DNA of 32,910 nucleotides, taken from NCBI GenBank assembly GCA_963977675.1, contig CAXBPY010000035.1, positions 1 to 32,910 of the forward strand. Direction: 5' to 3'. The notes under the pieces were generated by a model. That model saw nothing but the letters and a program-made list of their open reading frames with translations. It was not told the DNA's origin and did not search any database. Of this stretch, positions 8,101 through 16,881 are shown one piece after another; positions within the stretch are counted from its first letter, which is position 1; every line of letters starts with the position of its first letter. A program made the translations under genes and the position numbers. The DNA is from CAXBPY01 sp003455275. GTDB taxonomy: Bacteria; Bacteroidota; Bacteroidia; Chitinophagales; UBA10324.

Positions 8101-10764
8101 ATCAATCTGCGGGTCGTAGGGATTTATATATTGAGGAACCGTAAGTGTATCATAACAACCATTATTGTCTTCTGCAATTAATGTTACATCGTAGCTGCCG
8201 GCATTGTTATAAGTATGTACAGGATTTAATAATGAACTGGTATCAAGAACTCCACTCGCACTGTCACCAAAATTCCAAAACCATGACACAAGAGTTGAAA
8301 CAGAACTTGTGGCTACTGAAGTAAAGCTTACACTGAGTGGGACACAGCCGGTAAGCGGAGCGCCGGTCAGGTTTAAATTCAATCCATATGCATGTATATA
8401 AAACTGCTTATACATGGTATCCGTGCAGCCATTAGCATCTGTGGCTACCAACATCACACTGAATTTTCCAGGGTTCAAAAAATTTCGGCAAGGATTAAGA
8501 TTCGTATTTGTCCAAACCAAATTTCCAATTCCATTAAAAAGAAACCACTCATAGCTGGTAGCGTTTTGTGAAAGATTGGTAAAACAAATTTGACCCGGTG
8601 CGCAGATTGCCGTATCGCTTGCACTGAAATCAGCAATCACATTATTCGCTAGTACAGTATGAAGCAGCGTATCATAACAACCTGTTTGATAATTCTCGAC
8701 TATAAGTTGAACATCATAATTTCCGTTCGAAGGAAATGAAATAGAAATTACAGAATCAGAAACAGGAGTTATAGTTCCGGCTGATGAACTCCAATAGAAA
8801 GTATCTGCACCAATTGAAGCACCTCCGTTGAATGTTATATTATATGGGTCGAGACAATTATTGGTAACTGTGAAATTAGCAATTGGCGGAAGTATGTGAA
8901 TCATCGAATCAATCGTAAGTGTATCACAACAACCACTATTGCATAAAACCAATGTAACATCAAACCATCCGGTATCAGGATACAGGTAAGAAGGATTTTG
9001 TGATGTATTCATTACATCAAATGGCGGAACCCCAATGAAATCCCATTGCCAGGATGTAGTTGAATCAATCCCCTGGGAAGAATCGGTGAAAACAACCTCT
9101 TGCCATGCGCAGGTTACAACAGGGTTTGCACTGAAATCAGGAATAGGAGGAGAACCCACGCATATCATGTCGAAGTGATGAATTGTATCACTACATCCTT
9201 GTGCATTACTTACCAAAAGAGTTATCGTGTAACAACCTGTATTGTTAAAAATGTGCGAAGGATTTTGAAGAGTGGAAGTATTATTTACTCCACTAGATGG
9301 ATCACCGAAATTCCATAACCATGATGTAGGGTTACCGCTGGAACCTGTATATAAAAAATCTGTATTAAGTGGAGCGCAACCGGCATTTGGTGAAGCAGAA
9401 AAACTTGCCTGTGGGCAATCAATGTTTGCAGCGCCGGCATATACAAAAGTGTCACTGCAACCGGATAGATTAGTCACAATAAGTATAGCATCATAAATTC
9501 CACAGTTATTGTAAGAAACATTCGGTGGATTTGAATTATTCCAGCTTGAAGGTACGCCGCCCGGGAACTGCCAGTTATATTGAAGGCTAGGTCCACCTGT
9601 GGATGTGTTGTTGTAATCAATAATCTGCGGAGGTGTGCATGTATAAGTATTACCTGTCAGTGTAAACGATGCATGAGGATAATTTGATACAACTACAGTT
9701 GAACATTTTGAAGCAATACATCCGCCAGGATAAGTTACATCTAAGCAGACCTGGTAAGTACCGTTTGAATTAAAAACAAAAGTTGCATTCTGCGTATTTG
9801 CGGAAGGCGGAATTGCCAGAGGATTGGTTGTCCAGTTCCATGATATTGGTGCTGATGAAGAAATTCCCTGAACATTCAAAGTGAATGGAACACAACCACT
9901 CCCACTGCTCATTGTAAAATCTGCAAGGTTGCTTGCAATAGCTGCGTAATTATTTATGGTAAGTGTATCACTGCATCCTGACCCGTTTGTTACAACCAAT
10001 GTTACATCATATACTCCTGGTGTATTGTATGTAACAGAAGGATTGGGGAGTGAAGACAAAGAAGGATTTCCGCCAGCGAATGTCCACTGATAAGTAAGAG
10101 TGCCGGTACCTGTGGAGTTGTTTGTAAAATCAATTGTAAAGGGAGCGCTGCAGGAAACATTTGTAGTTGAAGAAAAAGCTGATACCGGCTGGTCATCAAT
10201 GCAGATAAGATTTGTAAAAGAAGTATCGTGGCTGCATCCATTTGCGTCAGTGATCTGAAGGGTAATGTTTTTACAACCGGAAATAGTGTAAGTATGTGTT
10301 GGATTATTTCCGCTTCCTGAATTTCCATCTCCAAAATCCCAGAAATAACTTGTAATAGGAGCGCCTCCAACAATAGAGTTATTTGTAAAAATTACATCAA
10401 GGGGAATGCAGCCCGATGTAGGAGTTGCTGTAAAATCTGCTATCGGGTTACAAAATATTTGTATTGACTGAACAAGAGTATCCGCCTCACCAACTTGATT
10501 AGTTGCAATTAATGTTACATCATAAATCCCACAGTTGAGAAATGCCGCAGATGGGTTTTGCAAAACAGAATTTACTCCCGATGTTAATCCGAAATTCCAT
10601 TCGTAAGTGAGATTGGTTCCGATTGAAGTATTAAGAAAAGTTACAGTGGTTGGGGCACAATTTGGATTCTGATAAATGACATTGAATCCGGCAGTAACCT
10701 GTGCTTTAGATTGTTGAACTAATAAAACTAAAAGTAGAAAATACAGTAATCGATAACCCTTCAT
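5191..10764 (-). CDS. Giant PKD-repeat surface protein with T9SS type B sorting domain
   Basis: A 1857-residue secreted protein. It has a signal peptide (residues 1-22, ending KAQ), then about fifteen PKD-like repeats of roughly 80-90 residues, recognisable from WDFGDG or WNFGD cores followed by HTY...G.Y.VTL and NGCSDT. About six Ig-like repeats with the pattern C-x-G...L-N-A-x-G-G...Y-x-W-x-P follow at residues 1285-1760. The last 90 residues form the type B CTD: YIPNAFSPNGNGKNDLF, then VYDRWGELVFET, GWDGTYKG and VYVWYLRA. The CTD sends cargo through the T9SS to the cell surface or medium; the PKD array probably forms a long adhesive stalk. The next gene encodes its likely PorP/SprF partner. 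Cys are paired within repeats (GC...DTL), which suggests disulphides. Ligand and role (adhesion, gliding or predation) cannot be told. Confidence 0.95.
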   Translation of the reverse strand: MKGYRLLYFLLLVLLVQQSKAQVTAGFNVIYQNPNCAPTTVTFLNTSIGTNLTYEWNFGLTSGVNSVLQNPSAAFLNCGIYDVTLIATNQVGEADTLVQSIQIFCNPIADFTATPTSGCIPLDVIFTNNSIVGGAPITSYFWDFGDGNSGSGNNPTHTYTISGCKNITLQITDANGCSHDTSFTNLICIDDQPVSAFSSTTNVSCSAPFTIDFTNNSTGTGTLTYQWTFAGGNPSLSSLPNPSVTYNTPGVYDVTLVVTNGSGCSDTLTINNYAAIASNLADFTMSSGSGCVPFTLNVQGISSSAPISWNWTTNPLAIPPSANTQNATFVFNSNGTYQVCLDVTYPGGCIASKCSTVVVSNYPHASFTLTGNTYTCTPPQIIDYNNTSTGGPSLQYNWQFPGGVPSSWNNSNPPNVSYNNCGIYDAILIVTNLSGCSDTFVYAGAANIDCPQASFSASPNAGCAPLNTDFLYTGSSGNPTSWLWNFGDPSSGVNNTSTLQNPSHIFNNTGCYTITLLVSNAQGCSDTIHHFDMICVGSPPIPDFSANPVVTCAWQEVVFTDSSQGIDSTTSWQWDFIGVPPFDVMNTSQNPSYLYPDTGWFDVTLVLCNSGCCDTLTIDSMIHILPPIANFTVTNNCLDPYNITFNGGASIGADTFYWSSSAGTITPVSDSVISISFPSNGNYDVQLIVENYQTGCYDTLLHTVLANNVIADFSASDTAICAPGQICFTNLSQNATSYEWFLFNGIGNLVWTNTNLNPCRNFLNPGKFSVMLVATDANGCTDTMYKQFYIHAYGLNLNLTGAPLTGCVPLSVSFTSVATSSVSTLVSWFWNFGDSASGVLDTSSLLNPVHTYNNAGSYDVTLIAEDNNGCYDTLTVPQYINPYDPQIDFIALDSTVCLGETTCFFNQSQGGSLSYFWNFGDGNSSNLFNPCHQYTSIGDYTVTLIGTDTSGCIDSLVRTLYIHVTSPAAFFTANPVYSSCPPLPVNFTNSSTGVDANTVYQWTFGDGSNSNVQSPFHIYNFPGFYDVSLIITNQYGCSDTLVIDSLISITGPTATVNVTPTSGCNPLNVCFYASSNTTTSYTWDFGDGTIIPNSNDTICYTYNNPGIFHPALILDNGAGCTYSFPIDSIIAGGPDVHWHPDVPYLCQSGIVNFTDSTFGVSPAVSWLWTFGDSLSGALDTSLLQNPSHFFDTLGTYIITLLVTSANGCTGVLTDTVFVTPPPVIGIISNTVTSCVSSTVSFNYNSSIPITNLQWNFGDPASGANDSSILSTPAHTYNAAGTYTVTLIAQGVNFCSDTSTINITVVALPSPSATSDTSICPVTSAQLNSSNGISYSWSPPSFLNSTTISNPVSSPTANITYTVTVIDANGCTGYDSVAISIFNSPIITATAADDSICSGVPVQLNGFGGIQYSWLPAGVLNNSLVQNPVATIFNTTQFDVTGTDANGCTGSGSLTVTVVPAPIADAGPDADYCIGGSTQLNATGGLAFTWSPANALSCTNCQSPIANPVSTETYTVSVIDSNGCIGTDAVIVTVNPLPSADAGNDVTICLGMTGVLNASGGLVYNWTPPTYLSGTSAQNPTCTPFSNITYTVTVTDANLCTANDSVVVTVIPLPVFDAWGDTTVCQYDLIQLHASGGNSYSWIPNNNLSDASSPSPFASPHNSTNYSVIISDSICNISDTLQVVVTIIPVPTAFAGGDITITAGSSYTIDADASDNFNWSPGEGLSCTTCEDPVATPLETTTYTLTAENDFGCRAVDSMVITILCSEDILYIPNAFSPNGNGKNDLFRVRADGIRELNFLRVYDRWGELVFETSDKTTGWDGTYKGEKLPPAVYVWYLRAVCGDGFIIERQGNVTLMK

Positions 10765-10886
10765 TAAGCCATAATCTTAGTGGTTCAAAAGAAAAGCATT
10801 TAAACCAAAATGTTTAGCATTTCCGATTAACTCGAATATTTACTTGGCAAAAGGGATTAGCAAAAAATTATTGAAAGAAAAAAAAT

Positions 10887-11447
10887 TCATACCCTTATTA
10901 ACCCCCGAAATCCACGGGCGGCGTAATATGATTCTGCTCCATTATGATAAGTAAAAACTTGATTATACCGGCAATCACAAAATATTGCACCGCCGAGTTC
11001 TCTTATTTCTGACGGCGTTTTTACCCAGCTTGAAGTTTTAGTATCAAACTTACCAAGTTTCTGCAACGAACGATATTGTTCCTCAGTCAGGATTGAAATT
11101 CCAAGATCATCAGCCATTTGCAGAGCACTGTTTTTAGGTTTGTTTTCCTTCCTTGAATGCAATGCATCATCGTCGTAGCACAAACTTCTTCTTCCTGCAG
11201 GACTCTCAGAAGCGCAATCATAAAAAATATATTCACCCGTTTTTTTATCGACTTCAATCACATCAGGTTCGCCACCTGTCCTTTCCATCTCATGAAGTGA
11301 AAAAAGTTTATCATCATTTTTTTCTAATCGTGCCAAAACTTTTTTCCATTCCAAATTATGGTGCCGATACATATTATTCTCAAAGCGTGCTTTAAGTATT
11401 GTAAGCAACACCGTAACTTCTTCCTGCGATAATTTTTTCTTATTCAT
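10887..11447 (-). CDS. DUF4256 family protein
   Basis: A soluble protein of 186 residues that matches the DUF4256 family over its full length: an N-terminal LLTILKARFENNMYRH segment, the acidic central block with GGEPDVIEVDKKTGEYIFYDCA, and the conserved end GAIFCDCRYNQVF followed by YYAARGFRGLIRV. The molecular function is unknown. There is no signal peptide or membrane helix, so it is cytoplasmic. It is ten bases downstream of the YdeI-like gene on the same strand and is probably in its transcript. The ATG at 11447 gives a Lys-rich start (MNKKKLSQEE) in line with the family. Confidence 0.88.
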   Translation of the reverse strand: MNKKKLSQEEVTVLLTILKARFENNMYRHHNLEWKKVLARLEKNDDKLFSLHEMERTGGEPDVIEVDKKTGEYIFYDCASESPAGRRSLCYDDDALHSRKENKPKNSALQMADDLGISILTEEQYRSLQKLGKFDTKTSSWVKTPSEIRELGGAIFCDCRYNQVFTYHNGAESYYAARGFRGLIRV

Positions 11448-11457
11448 ATTTTATTTA

Positions 11458-12036
11458 TTAGCCATCCAATCCTTTTCCATTAAGTATTAAAGGAATATAT
11501 TTTTCAATTCTGACTTTCCGGGTTTTTGATTGTTTTGCTGATGAAAAATAGAGCAAATAGCCGCGCTGCCTTCCCGGTGTTAATTCATAAAAAGATTTTT
11601 TTAGTGAAGGTATATCATTCATCTTATTTTGAAATTCTTCAGGAATACTGAATTCAGAAGTTTTTTTCAATGATACTTTCAATCCGGAAACTTCAATTTT
11701 TACCGCATCATAAACATATGACTTCAATGTTTTTGCGAACTTATTAATTTGTTCAATTGAGATAAAACGGATTTGCCTGGCTGCCTGTACATTTTTGGTT
11801 TGCTGAACTAAAATATTCTTAGGGTCTTTTAGCAACGAACCTTTAAAAAATAAAACGGCGCAGTATTCTTTAAACACATGAATTAATAAAATATTTTTTT
11901 TTTCGAACTGGTAACATGGGCAGCCCCACTTTAACTCTTCTACAAGATCACAACTAAGAATTATTTCTCTCAATTTCTCAATTTCAGGTCGCCATTTTTT
12001 TTCTTTTTGAAAAAACCAGTTGACATTTGAATTCAT
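11458..12036 (-). CDS. YdeI/OmdA-like protein with N-terminal DUF1801 fold
   Basis: The 192-residue protein has two parts. Residues 10-110 resemble DUF1801 (LREIILSCDLVEELKWGCPCYQF, then ILLIHVFKEYCAVLFFKGSLL). Residues 130-192 match the bacteriocin-protection YdeI/OmdA C-terminus (FYELTPGRQRGYLLYFSSAK, then SKTRKVRIEKYIPLIL). Members are small cytoplasmic proteins; a role in protection or stress has been proposed, but the biochemistry is unclear. It is upstream of and close to the DUF4256 gene on the same strand, so a two-gene transcript is likely. Stop and start codons are clear, with no sign of damage. Confidence 0.85.
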   Translation of the reverse strand: MNSNVNWFFQKEKKWRPEIEKLREIILSCDLVEELKWGCPCYQFEKKNILLIHVFKEYCAVLFFKGSLLKDPKNILVQQTKNVQAARQIRFISIEQINKFAKTLKSYVYDAVKIEVSGLKVSLKKTSEFSIPEEFQNKMNDIPSLKKSFYELTPGRQRGYLLYFSSAKQSKTRKVRIEKYIPLILNGKGLDG

Positions 12037-12141
12037 GATTATACTTTTTGAAAGATAATAATTTCTGAAATTAGAATTTGAAAATTACTTACAATTATGC
12101 GAATAAATAATGAGCTATTGAGCGGTCAAATTTTAAATATG

Positions 12142-12172
12142 TAAAAAACTTTTCCTTTACAGGAAAGGAAAA
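12142..12172 (-). terminator. Rho-independent terminator after the response regulator gene
   Basis: A perfect nine-base-pair stem (AAAGGAAAA at 12164-12172 with TTTTCCTTT at 12150-12158, loop of five) is followed on the minus strand by GTTTTTTAC (12149-12141). It lies about 70 nt after the stop of the response regulator at 12244 and would end that transcript. Confidence 0.7.
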
Positions 12173-12243
12173 AATAAATATCAATCAATGGAAATTACAA
12201 TCGCTAAGCAAGCGAAGACAAATAAAAACAAGATATGCAGGCG

Positions 12244-12651
12244 TTAAGCGGCGCTCAGATGTTTTGAAATCCTGAAATAGAAATTTTTATATAAATCATT
12301 TTTCACTATAAACTCCGTAACATACCTATTCTGATAGGCACGCCTGCGATTCTCAACATTATCGAATCCTGATACGATAATAATTTTAACACGGCCTTTT
12401 ATTTTATCACTCAGTAAATCAAAACGATCTAAAAAACTCCACCCATTCATAACTGGCATGTCTAAATCCAGAAGAACAATCGTACTATAACCAATTTCAG
12501 TTGCAAAATCAGTTTCCAGAAAACTGAGAGCTTCTTTAGCATTTGTGAAGGCGCTTATGAGCGGATTTTCAATTGAGTTTTTAATGGTCATTGTGGTCAA
12601 CTCAACTGAGGTAGGGTCGTCGTCAATTATTATATATCGGTTTCCCTTCAT
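12244..12651 (-). CDS. Single-domain response regulator (CheY-like receiver)
   Basis: The 135-residue protein is one receiver domain without an output domain. The acidic pocket is D10-D11-D12, the phosphoacceptor is D62 (LLDLDMPVMNGW), the switch Ser is S94 (IIIVSG) and the conserved Lys is K117. K117 is followed by Asn where most receivers have Pro (KN rather than KP), a common variant in Bacteroidota. No histidine kinase is encoded nearby, so it must receive phosphate from elsewhere, probably in a relay. It lies 166 bases downstream of the Ig-repeat protein gene on the same strand and has its own terminator. Target and output are unknown. Confidence 0.9.
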   Translation of the reverse strand: MKGNRYIIIDDDPTSVELTTMTIKNSIENPLISAFTNAKEALSFLETDFATEIGYSTIVLLDLDMPVMNGWSFLDRFDLLSDKIKGRVKIIIVSGFDNVENRRRAYQNRYVTEFIVKNDLYKNFYFRISKHLSAA

Positions 12652-12817
12652 TATGATTTTGTTTCAAAAAGTTTTACTCAAAATATAATTTTTTGTTACA
12701 CTTACTAATAAATTCAATAACCGGTTTCTTTTTCTGAAACTCAATAATGAATCCGACTAAAGTCTCAGTTCAAAAAATAAAGTGTTAAGAAAGAAAATTT
12801 GAAAAAGTATACAGGTG

Positions 12818-15601
12818 CTACCTAATCAGCATCACACTTCCTGAATTGGTTCTGCTGATTGAAATGTTTCTTCCGCTGGGATCTTTTCCTCTGAACATCC
12901 AGACATAAACTCCGGTGTTGCATTTTTTTCCAAAGAGTGTTCCATCCCAGCCTGCATTTTGATCATGAGACATGTAAACTAATTCGCCCCAACGGTCATA
13001 AACCCACATTGTAAATTCATTCATTGGAGGTCCATAGATTTTGAATACATCATTGCGGTTATCATCGTTAGGAGAAAAACCCGATGGCACAAAAACATCA
13101 GGACAATGAACAAATACCGCAACTGTTGCAGATCCTGTGCAACTTCCTGTTGTTCCAGTCACAGTGTAAATAGTTGTGTCAGTAGGCTGGGCTTCGGTTG
13201 AAGCACAACTAGTGCAACTCAGCCAGTCTGCGGGTTCCCATTCAAATGAGTTTGCTCCGCTTGCAGTAAGTCTAACAGGTTTATCCCAACAAGAAACAAT
13301 TGTATCTGGATCTACAACAATGACAAGTTCAGGAAGAACAGTTAATGTTATTTGATTTGAAGTTGCAGGATTACTTGTAACGCACTGGGCATTAGAAGTC
13401 ATCACACAACTTATGACATCACCATTTACAAATGTTCCGGTATATGAAGTTCCGCCAACTCCGGTTGAGGTTCCATTTAAAATCCAGTCGTAAATAGGGG
13501 CAGTTCCGCCATTGACTCCAACTGCGGAAAAATCAGTTGCCACCCCTGGGCACACTGTGGTTGCGCTTGTTGAAATACTTACAGTAGCCACAGATGAAGT
13601 AATAACTGTGATAGATATCGGATTTGATGTTGCAGGTGAGTTAGTTGCACAATTTGCATTTGAAGTTAGAATACAGGTCACTACATCATTATCATTTAAA
13701 GTCGTTGAGCTGAAGGTAGATGAATTTGTTCCGGCATTGACTCCATTGATCTGCCATTGATAGGATGGAAGAGTTCCTCCATTTACTGGTACCGCAGTAA
13801 AATCAACCTGATCGCCAGAACAAATGGTGTCGTTAGAAGCAACGATAGTAATAGAAGCAACCACAGATGGTGTAACTGTAATAGTAACTGGAAGAGAGGT
13901 AATTGGCGAAATATTCGCACAAGGTTCGCTTGAAGTTAGAATGCATGTAATAACATCATTGTTATTCAAAGTTGTGCTGCTAAATGTTGAATCATTTGTG
14001 CCAACATTACTTCCATTAATTTGCCATTGAAAAATAGGAGAGTTCCCACCGCCGGAAGTTGAGGCTGAAAAATCAACCTGTGTTCCAGAACAAATTACAC
14101 TTGATGAAGAAATAATATTTATTGCGGTGTTAACAGTTGGATTCACAGTTACATTAATTGAATTTGAAGTTGCAGGAGAACCTGTAACACAAGAGGCGTT
14201 AGATGTCATAACGCAAGTAACGATATCTCCATTGCCAAGCGAAGAAGAGCTATAGGTCGAATTGGTAGCTCCGACAACATTGGTTCCATTAATCTGCCAT
14301 TGATAAGTAGGTGCAATACCACCATTAGTTGGCGAGGCAGTAAAATCAACTTGTTGCCCGGAACATATGGTGGAAGAGGAGGCAATAATTACAACGGAAG
14401 CTGAAACAGTAGAAGATACTGTAATGGTTAATTGATTAGAGGTAACAGGTGAACCAGTGGCACAGCTGCTACTTGAATTCATTGTAACATCAACCACATC
14501 TCCACTATTTAATCCGGATGTTGTAAAGGTTGCACTATTTGGACCTGTGTTGGTTCCATTTATTGTCCATTGATAAGTTGGGTTAGCTCCGCCATTAGTT
14601 GGTGTGGCGGTAAAAGTTACAGGATCTCCTGGGCAAATTGTTGTAGAGGTAGCAGAAATTGAAACACCTGCAGGAGATACTGTATTAACCGTAATGGTTA
14701 TAGAATTTGAATTCGCAGGATTGTTGGTTGCACAAACATTGCTTGAAGTCATTATACAAGTGACGATATCACCATTATTTAATGTTGTAGTGCTATAGGT
14801 TGAAGAATTGGTTCCAACATTTCCTCCATTTACTTGCCACTGGTATAAAGGAGCAGGTCCGCTATTAGTTCCTGTAGCAGTAAAATCAACTTGGTCCCCT
14901 GCACATATCGTTGTAGATGGCGAAGCACTGATAGTAACTCCTGCCGGTGATGTAGAATTAACAGTAATCGTCACAGAATTAGAAGTATCCGGGGATCCAT
15001 TGACGCAAGCGGCACTTGAAGTCATAACCACAGTTACAACATCCTGATCATTTAAAGTTGTAGTACTATAATTTGCATTTGTCGATCCGATAACTGGTGT
15101 ACCATTTATTTGCCATTGGTAGGCGGGTGTAGCTCCTCCATTAGTAGGCGTCGCAGTAAAATCAACTTGAGCACCGGTACAAATTGTTACAATGTTTGCA
15201 AAAGCATTTACAGACGCTGTAACATTTTGGTTGATCGTTAGATCAATTCCATTATCAGTTCCTATTATCACAGGGTTATCACTTGTGACACGAATTCTAT
15301 AGAGAGACCCGGTTCCGGCAACACATGGAATTGTGCAAGAAATAGTCCCGGTATTAGAAGTGCTGGATAATGAACCAATGAAAACCGGCGAAATAAAACT
15401 TCCACTTGCGTCTGAGAGTTCTGCTATGTAATTATTTCCTGCGTTAAAAATTCCGGTACTTGTAAAATCAACATTCAAATTCGAACAAGCACAAAATGGA
15501 CTCCCAATTATTACTCCGGTTGTTATAGTTTGCGAAGAGCAGTTTATAGAAAATAAAAGAAGAACTAAAAACGAAAACGAGCCAATAATTCTTTTCGACA
15601 T
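12818..15601 (-). CDS. Ig-repeat surface protein with T9SS type B sorting domain
   Basis: A secreted protein of 927 residues. After a signal peptide (ending CSSQ near residue 24) and a unique N-terminal domain of about 105 residues come seven repeats of about 90 residues. Each carries C-x-G-x-Q-V-D-F-x-A near its start, then YQWQINGT, then DIVTCVMTS and a final TSNSITITV. A short Ig-like domain (SCWDKPVRLTASGANSFEW) follows, then the type B CTD (VFVPSGFSPNDDNRNDVFK, VYDRWGELVY, GWDGTLFGK, GVYVWMFRG). The protein is expected on the surface through the T9SS. The repeats are close enough at the DNA level to recombine, so copy number may vary between strains. No PorP/SprF gene lies beside it; it could share the one at 4192. 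Ligand unknown. Confidence 0.94.
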   Translation of the reverse strand: MSKRIIGSFSFLVLLLFSINCSSQTITTGVIIGSPFCACSNLNVDFTSTGIFNAGNNYIAELSDASGSFISPVFIGSLSSTSNTGTISCTIPCVAGTGSLYRIRVTSDNPVIIGTDNGIDLTINQNVTASVNAFANIVTICTGAQVDFTATPTNGGATPAYQWQINGTPVIGSTNANYSTTTLNDQDVVTVVMTSSAACVNGSPDTSNSVTITVNSTSPAGVTISASPSTTICAGDQVDFTATGTNSGPAPLYQWQVNGGNVGTNSSTYSTTTLNNGDIVTCIMTSSNVCATNNPANSNSITITVNTVSPAGVSISATSTTICPGDPVTFTATPTNGGANPTYQWTINGTNTGPNSATFTTSGLNSGDVVDVTMNSSSSCATGSPVTSNQLTITVSSTVSASVVIIASSSTICSGQQVDFTASPTNGGIAPTYQWQINGTNVVGATNSTYSSSSLGNGDIVTCVMTSNASCVTGSPATSNSINVTVNPTVNTAINIISSSSVICSGTQVDFSASTSGGGNSPIFQWQINGSNVGTNDSTFSSTTLNNNDVITCILTSSEPCANISPITSLPVTITVTPSVVASITIVASNDTICSGDQVDFTAVPVNGGTLPSYQWQINGVNAGTNSSTFSSTTLNDNDVVTCILTSNANCATNSPATSNPISITVITSSVATVSISTSATTVCPGVATDFSAVGVNGGTAPIYDWILNGTSTGVGGTSYTGTFVNGDVISCVMTSNAQCVTSNPATSNQITLTVLPELVIVVDPDTIVSCWDKPVRLTASGANSFEWEPADWLSCTSCASTEAQPTDTTIYTVTGTTGSCTGSATVAVFVHCPDVFVPSGFSPNDDNRNDVFKIYGPPMNEFTMWVYDRWGELVYMSHDQNAGWDGTLFGKKCNTGVYVWMFRGKDPSGRNISISRTNSGSVMLIR

Positions 15602-15635
15602 TGATAAATGATTAAGTGTTTTGAATTTGAACCCC

Positions 15636-15643
15636 CAAACTTA
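15636..15643 (-). promoter_or_regulatory. Putative -7 box for the Ig-repeat protein gene
   Basis: On the minus strand this reads TAAGTTTG, a full match to the Bacteroidota -7 consensus TAnnTTTG. Transcription would start about 30 nt before the ATG at 15601. No clear TTTG lies at the expected 19 nt upstream, so the call rests on one box. Confidence 0.4.
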
Positions 15644-15751
15644 AGAGAAGATTATGGCTTGCATAAAAATGGTTATCAAGAAAATTACTGATTCATATGT
15701 TAATTGATTTCTATCTTAATAGTTGTTTTAGTTTACATTCAAAATATAACA

Positions 15752-15787
15752 AAAGAAGCCGCTTAACTTTCGTCTTGCGGCTTCTTT
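15752..15787 (-). terminator. Strong hairpin, likely minus-strand terminator
   Basis: AAAGAAGCCGC (15752-15762) and GCGGCTTCTTT (15777-15787) form an 11-bp perfect stem with a 14-nt loop. On the minus strand it continues into TGTTATATTTTG, a moderate T-rich tail; on the plus strand the tail is poor. It is 354 nt past the LytTR gene stop, farther than usual, so it ends either a long 3' untranslated region or an unrecognised small transcript. Confidence 0.6.
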
Positions 15788-16140
15788 GATCGGGAAAAAC
15801 ACTAACAAACCACTATTAGTTAACCCTAATCTTTCTCGATTGCAAGTACCATTCTTAGAAGAGAATAACACTCAATAAACCAAGATATGTTTTTGCAAAA
15901 AACTTGGCAGCGATTGCTTTAAAACTTTTTGCATGATTCTTTTTCATAAAAAAAAATTCACTCATTCTGTTTTCGATTTCATTTTAAAACCTGAAAATTT
16001 TTTTTGATCCAATTTTAACTGGAACACCAAAACACTTTTCAGTAATTGCAATGAACATTAACACCACAATAATGAATACCAGAATAACCCAATTCCAAGT
16101 AAATGTTCTGAAGTGATTTGAGAATGTTCTGAAAATTCAA
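15788..16140. other. Intergenic region without a recognisable gene
   Basis: This AT-rich stretch of about 350 bases between the hairpin at 15752-15787 and the LytTR gene has no convincing ORF on either strand, and I found no TAnnTTTG box pointing into it. It contains small weak hairpins only, such as CCAAG/CTTGG around 15880-15912. It could be the 3' untranslated region of the LytTR transcript. Confidence 0.5.
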
Positions 16141-16881
16141 CTAACCGATCTGAAGTATTGACATCAATTCGTTTCGGTAATTTTTTGAAACCGGAATTTC
16201 CTGCCCTTTTATTACAACACTCGCAGGAGATACCTTATCCAGGTGATCAATATTGGCGATATAGCTTTTGTGAATTCTAATAAATTTATTTGGGTTTAGT
16301 CCCAGTGAAATATTTTGCAGTGAATTCCTAACAAGGAATTTTTTGTTTGCAAGTACGACCATGACATAGACATGATCTGCAGCAATATATAAAATATCAT
16401 CAGTCATTATTTTGTTGTAATAACTTCCGTCTTTTAAAAAAATAAAATGTTTGCCAACAATAGGTTCGGTAGCGATTTCATTTTTAGGTTTTGCAATCTT
16501 CTTCGATGAATAAAAATTATGAAGAGCAATTTCAATAGAAGAATATAAATCCTCCTTTGTAAATGGTTTTAAAAGATAAGCTGCCGGCTTCATTCTTTTT
16601 GCGCGTTGTATAGTTTCTGATTCTTTGTTGGCAGTCAAAAAGATGAATGGAATTTTATAATCTCTGTTAACCATTTCTGCTACATCAATTCCATCCTTTT
16701 TGCCTTTTATATTGATATCAAGAATTAACAAATCAGGTTTTTCTTTTTCAACGAGTCTTAAGGCTTCAGAAAATGTTCTAGCCGGTTTTAGAACTGAATA
16801 ACCCAATTCTTGAAGAGCTATAGAAATCAGTTTTGAAATAAATGGATCATCTTCAACTGAGGCTATTCGTATTTTATTCAT
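16141..16881 (-). CDS. LytTR-type DNA-binding response regulator
   Basis: The 246-residue protein joins a receiver (residues 1-125) to a LytTR DNA-binding domain (about 145-245). Receiver residues are intact: E10-D11-D12, phosphoacceptor D55 (LLILDINIKG), T83 and K105 in LLKPF. The output domain has the typical LytTR pattern: FIFLKDGSYYNKI, DILYIAADHVYVMV, then FIRIHKSYIANIDHLDKV and the closing IPVSKNYRNEL. LytTR regulators bind direct repeats upstream of target promoters. No LytS/HisK partner is encoded next to it. The divergent neighbour at 17209 is a TPR membrane protein with the architecture of a kinase input module but without a kinase, so a functional link is possible but inferred. Confidence 0.92.
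   Translation of the reverse strand: MNKIRIASVEDDPFISKLISIALQELGYSVLKPARTFSEALRLVEKEKPDLLILDINIKGKKDGIDVAEMVNRDYKIPFIFLTANKESETIQRAKRMKPAAYLLKPFTKEDLYSSIEIALHNFYSSKKIAKPKNEIATEPIVGKHFIFLKDGSYYNKIMTDDILYIAADHVYVMVVLANKKFLVRNSLQNISLGLNPNKFIRIHKSYIANIDHLDKVSPASVVIKGQEIPVSKNYRNELMSILQIG

Noticed and set aside
13512..15047. Several plus-strand open frames opposite the Ig-repeat gene
   Set aside because: They mirror the repeat units of the minus-strand gene and share no recognisable domain; they are antisense shadows.
12818..15601. Regularly spaced repeats suggesting a CRISPR array
   Set aside because: The spacing is about 270 bp and the repeats lie in frame within one open reading frame as Ig-like protein domains.
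10766..15660. 13-nt identical inverted match (AAGCCATAATCTT at 10766-10778 and 15648-15660) near the starts of both T9SS cargo genes
   Set aside because: The orientation relative to the two genes is opposite and the match is short and AT-rich, so it does not support a shared operator.
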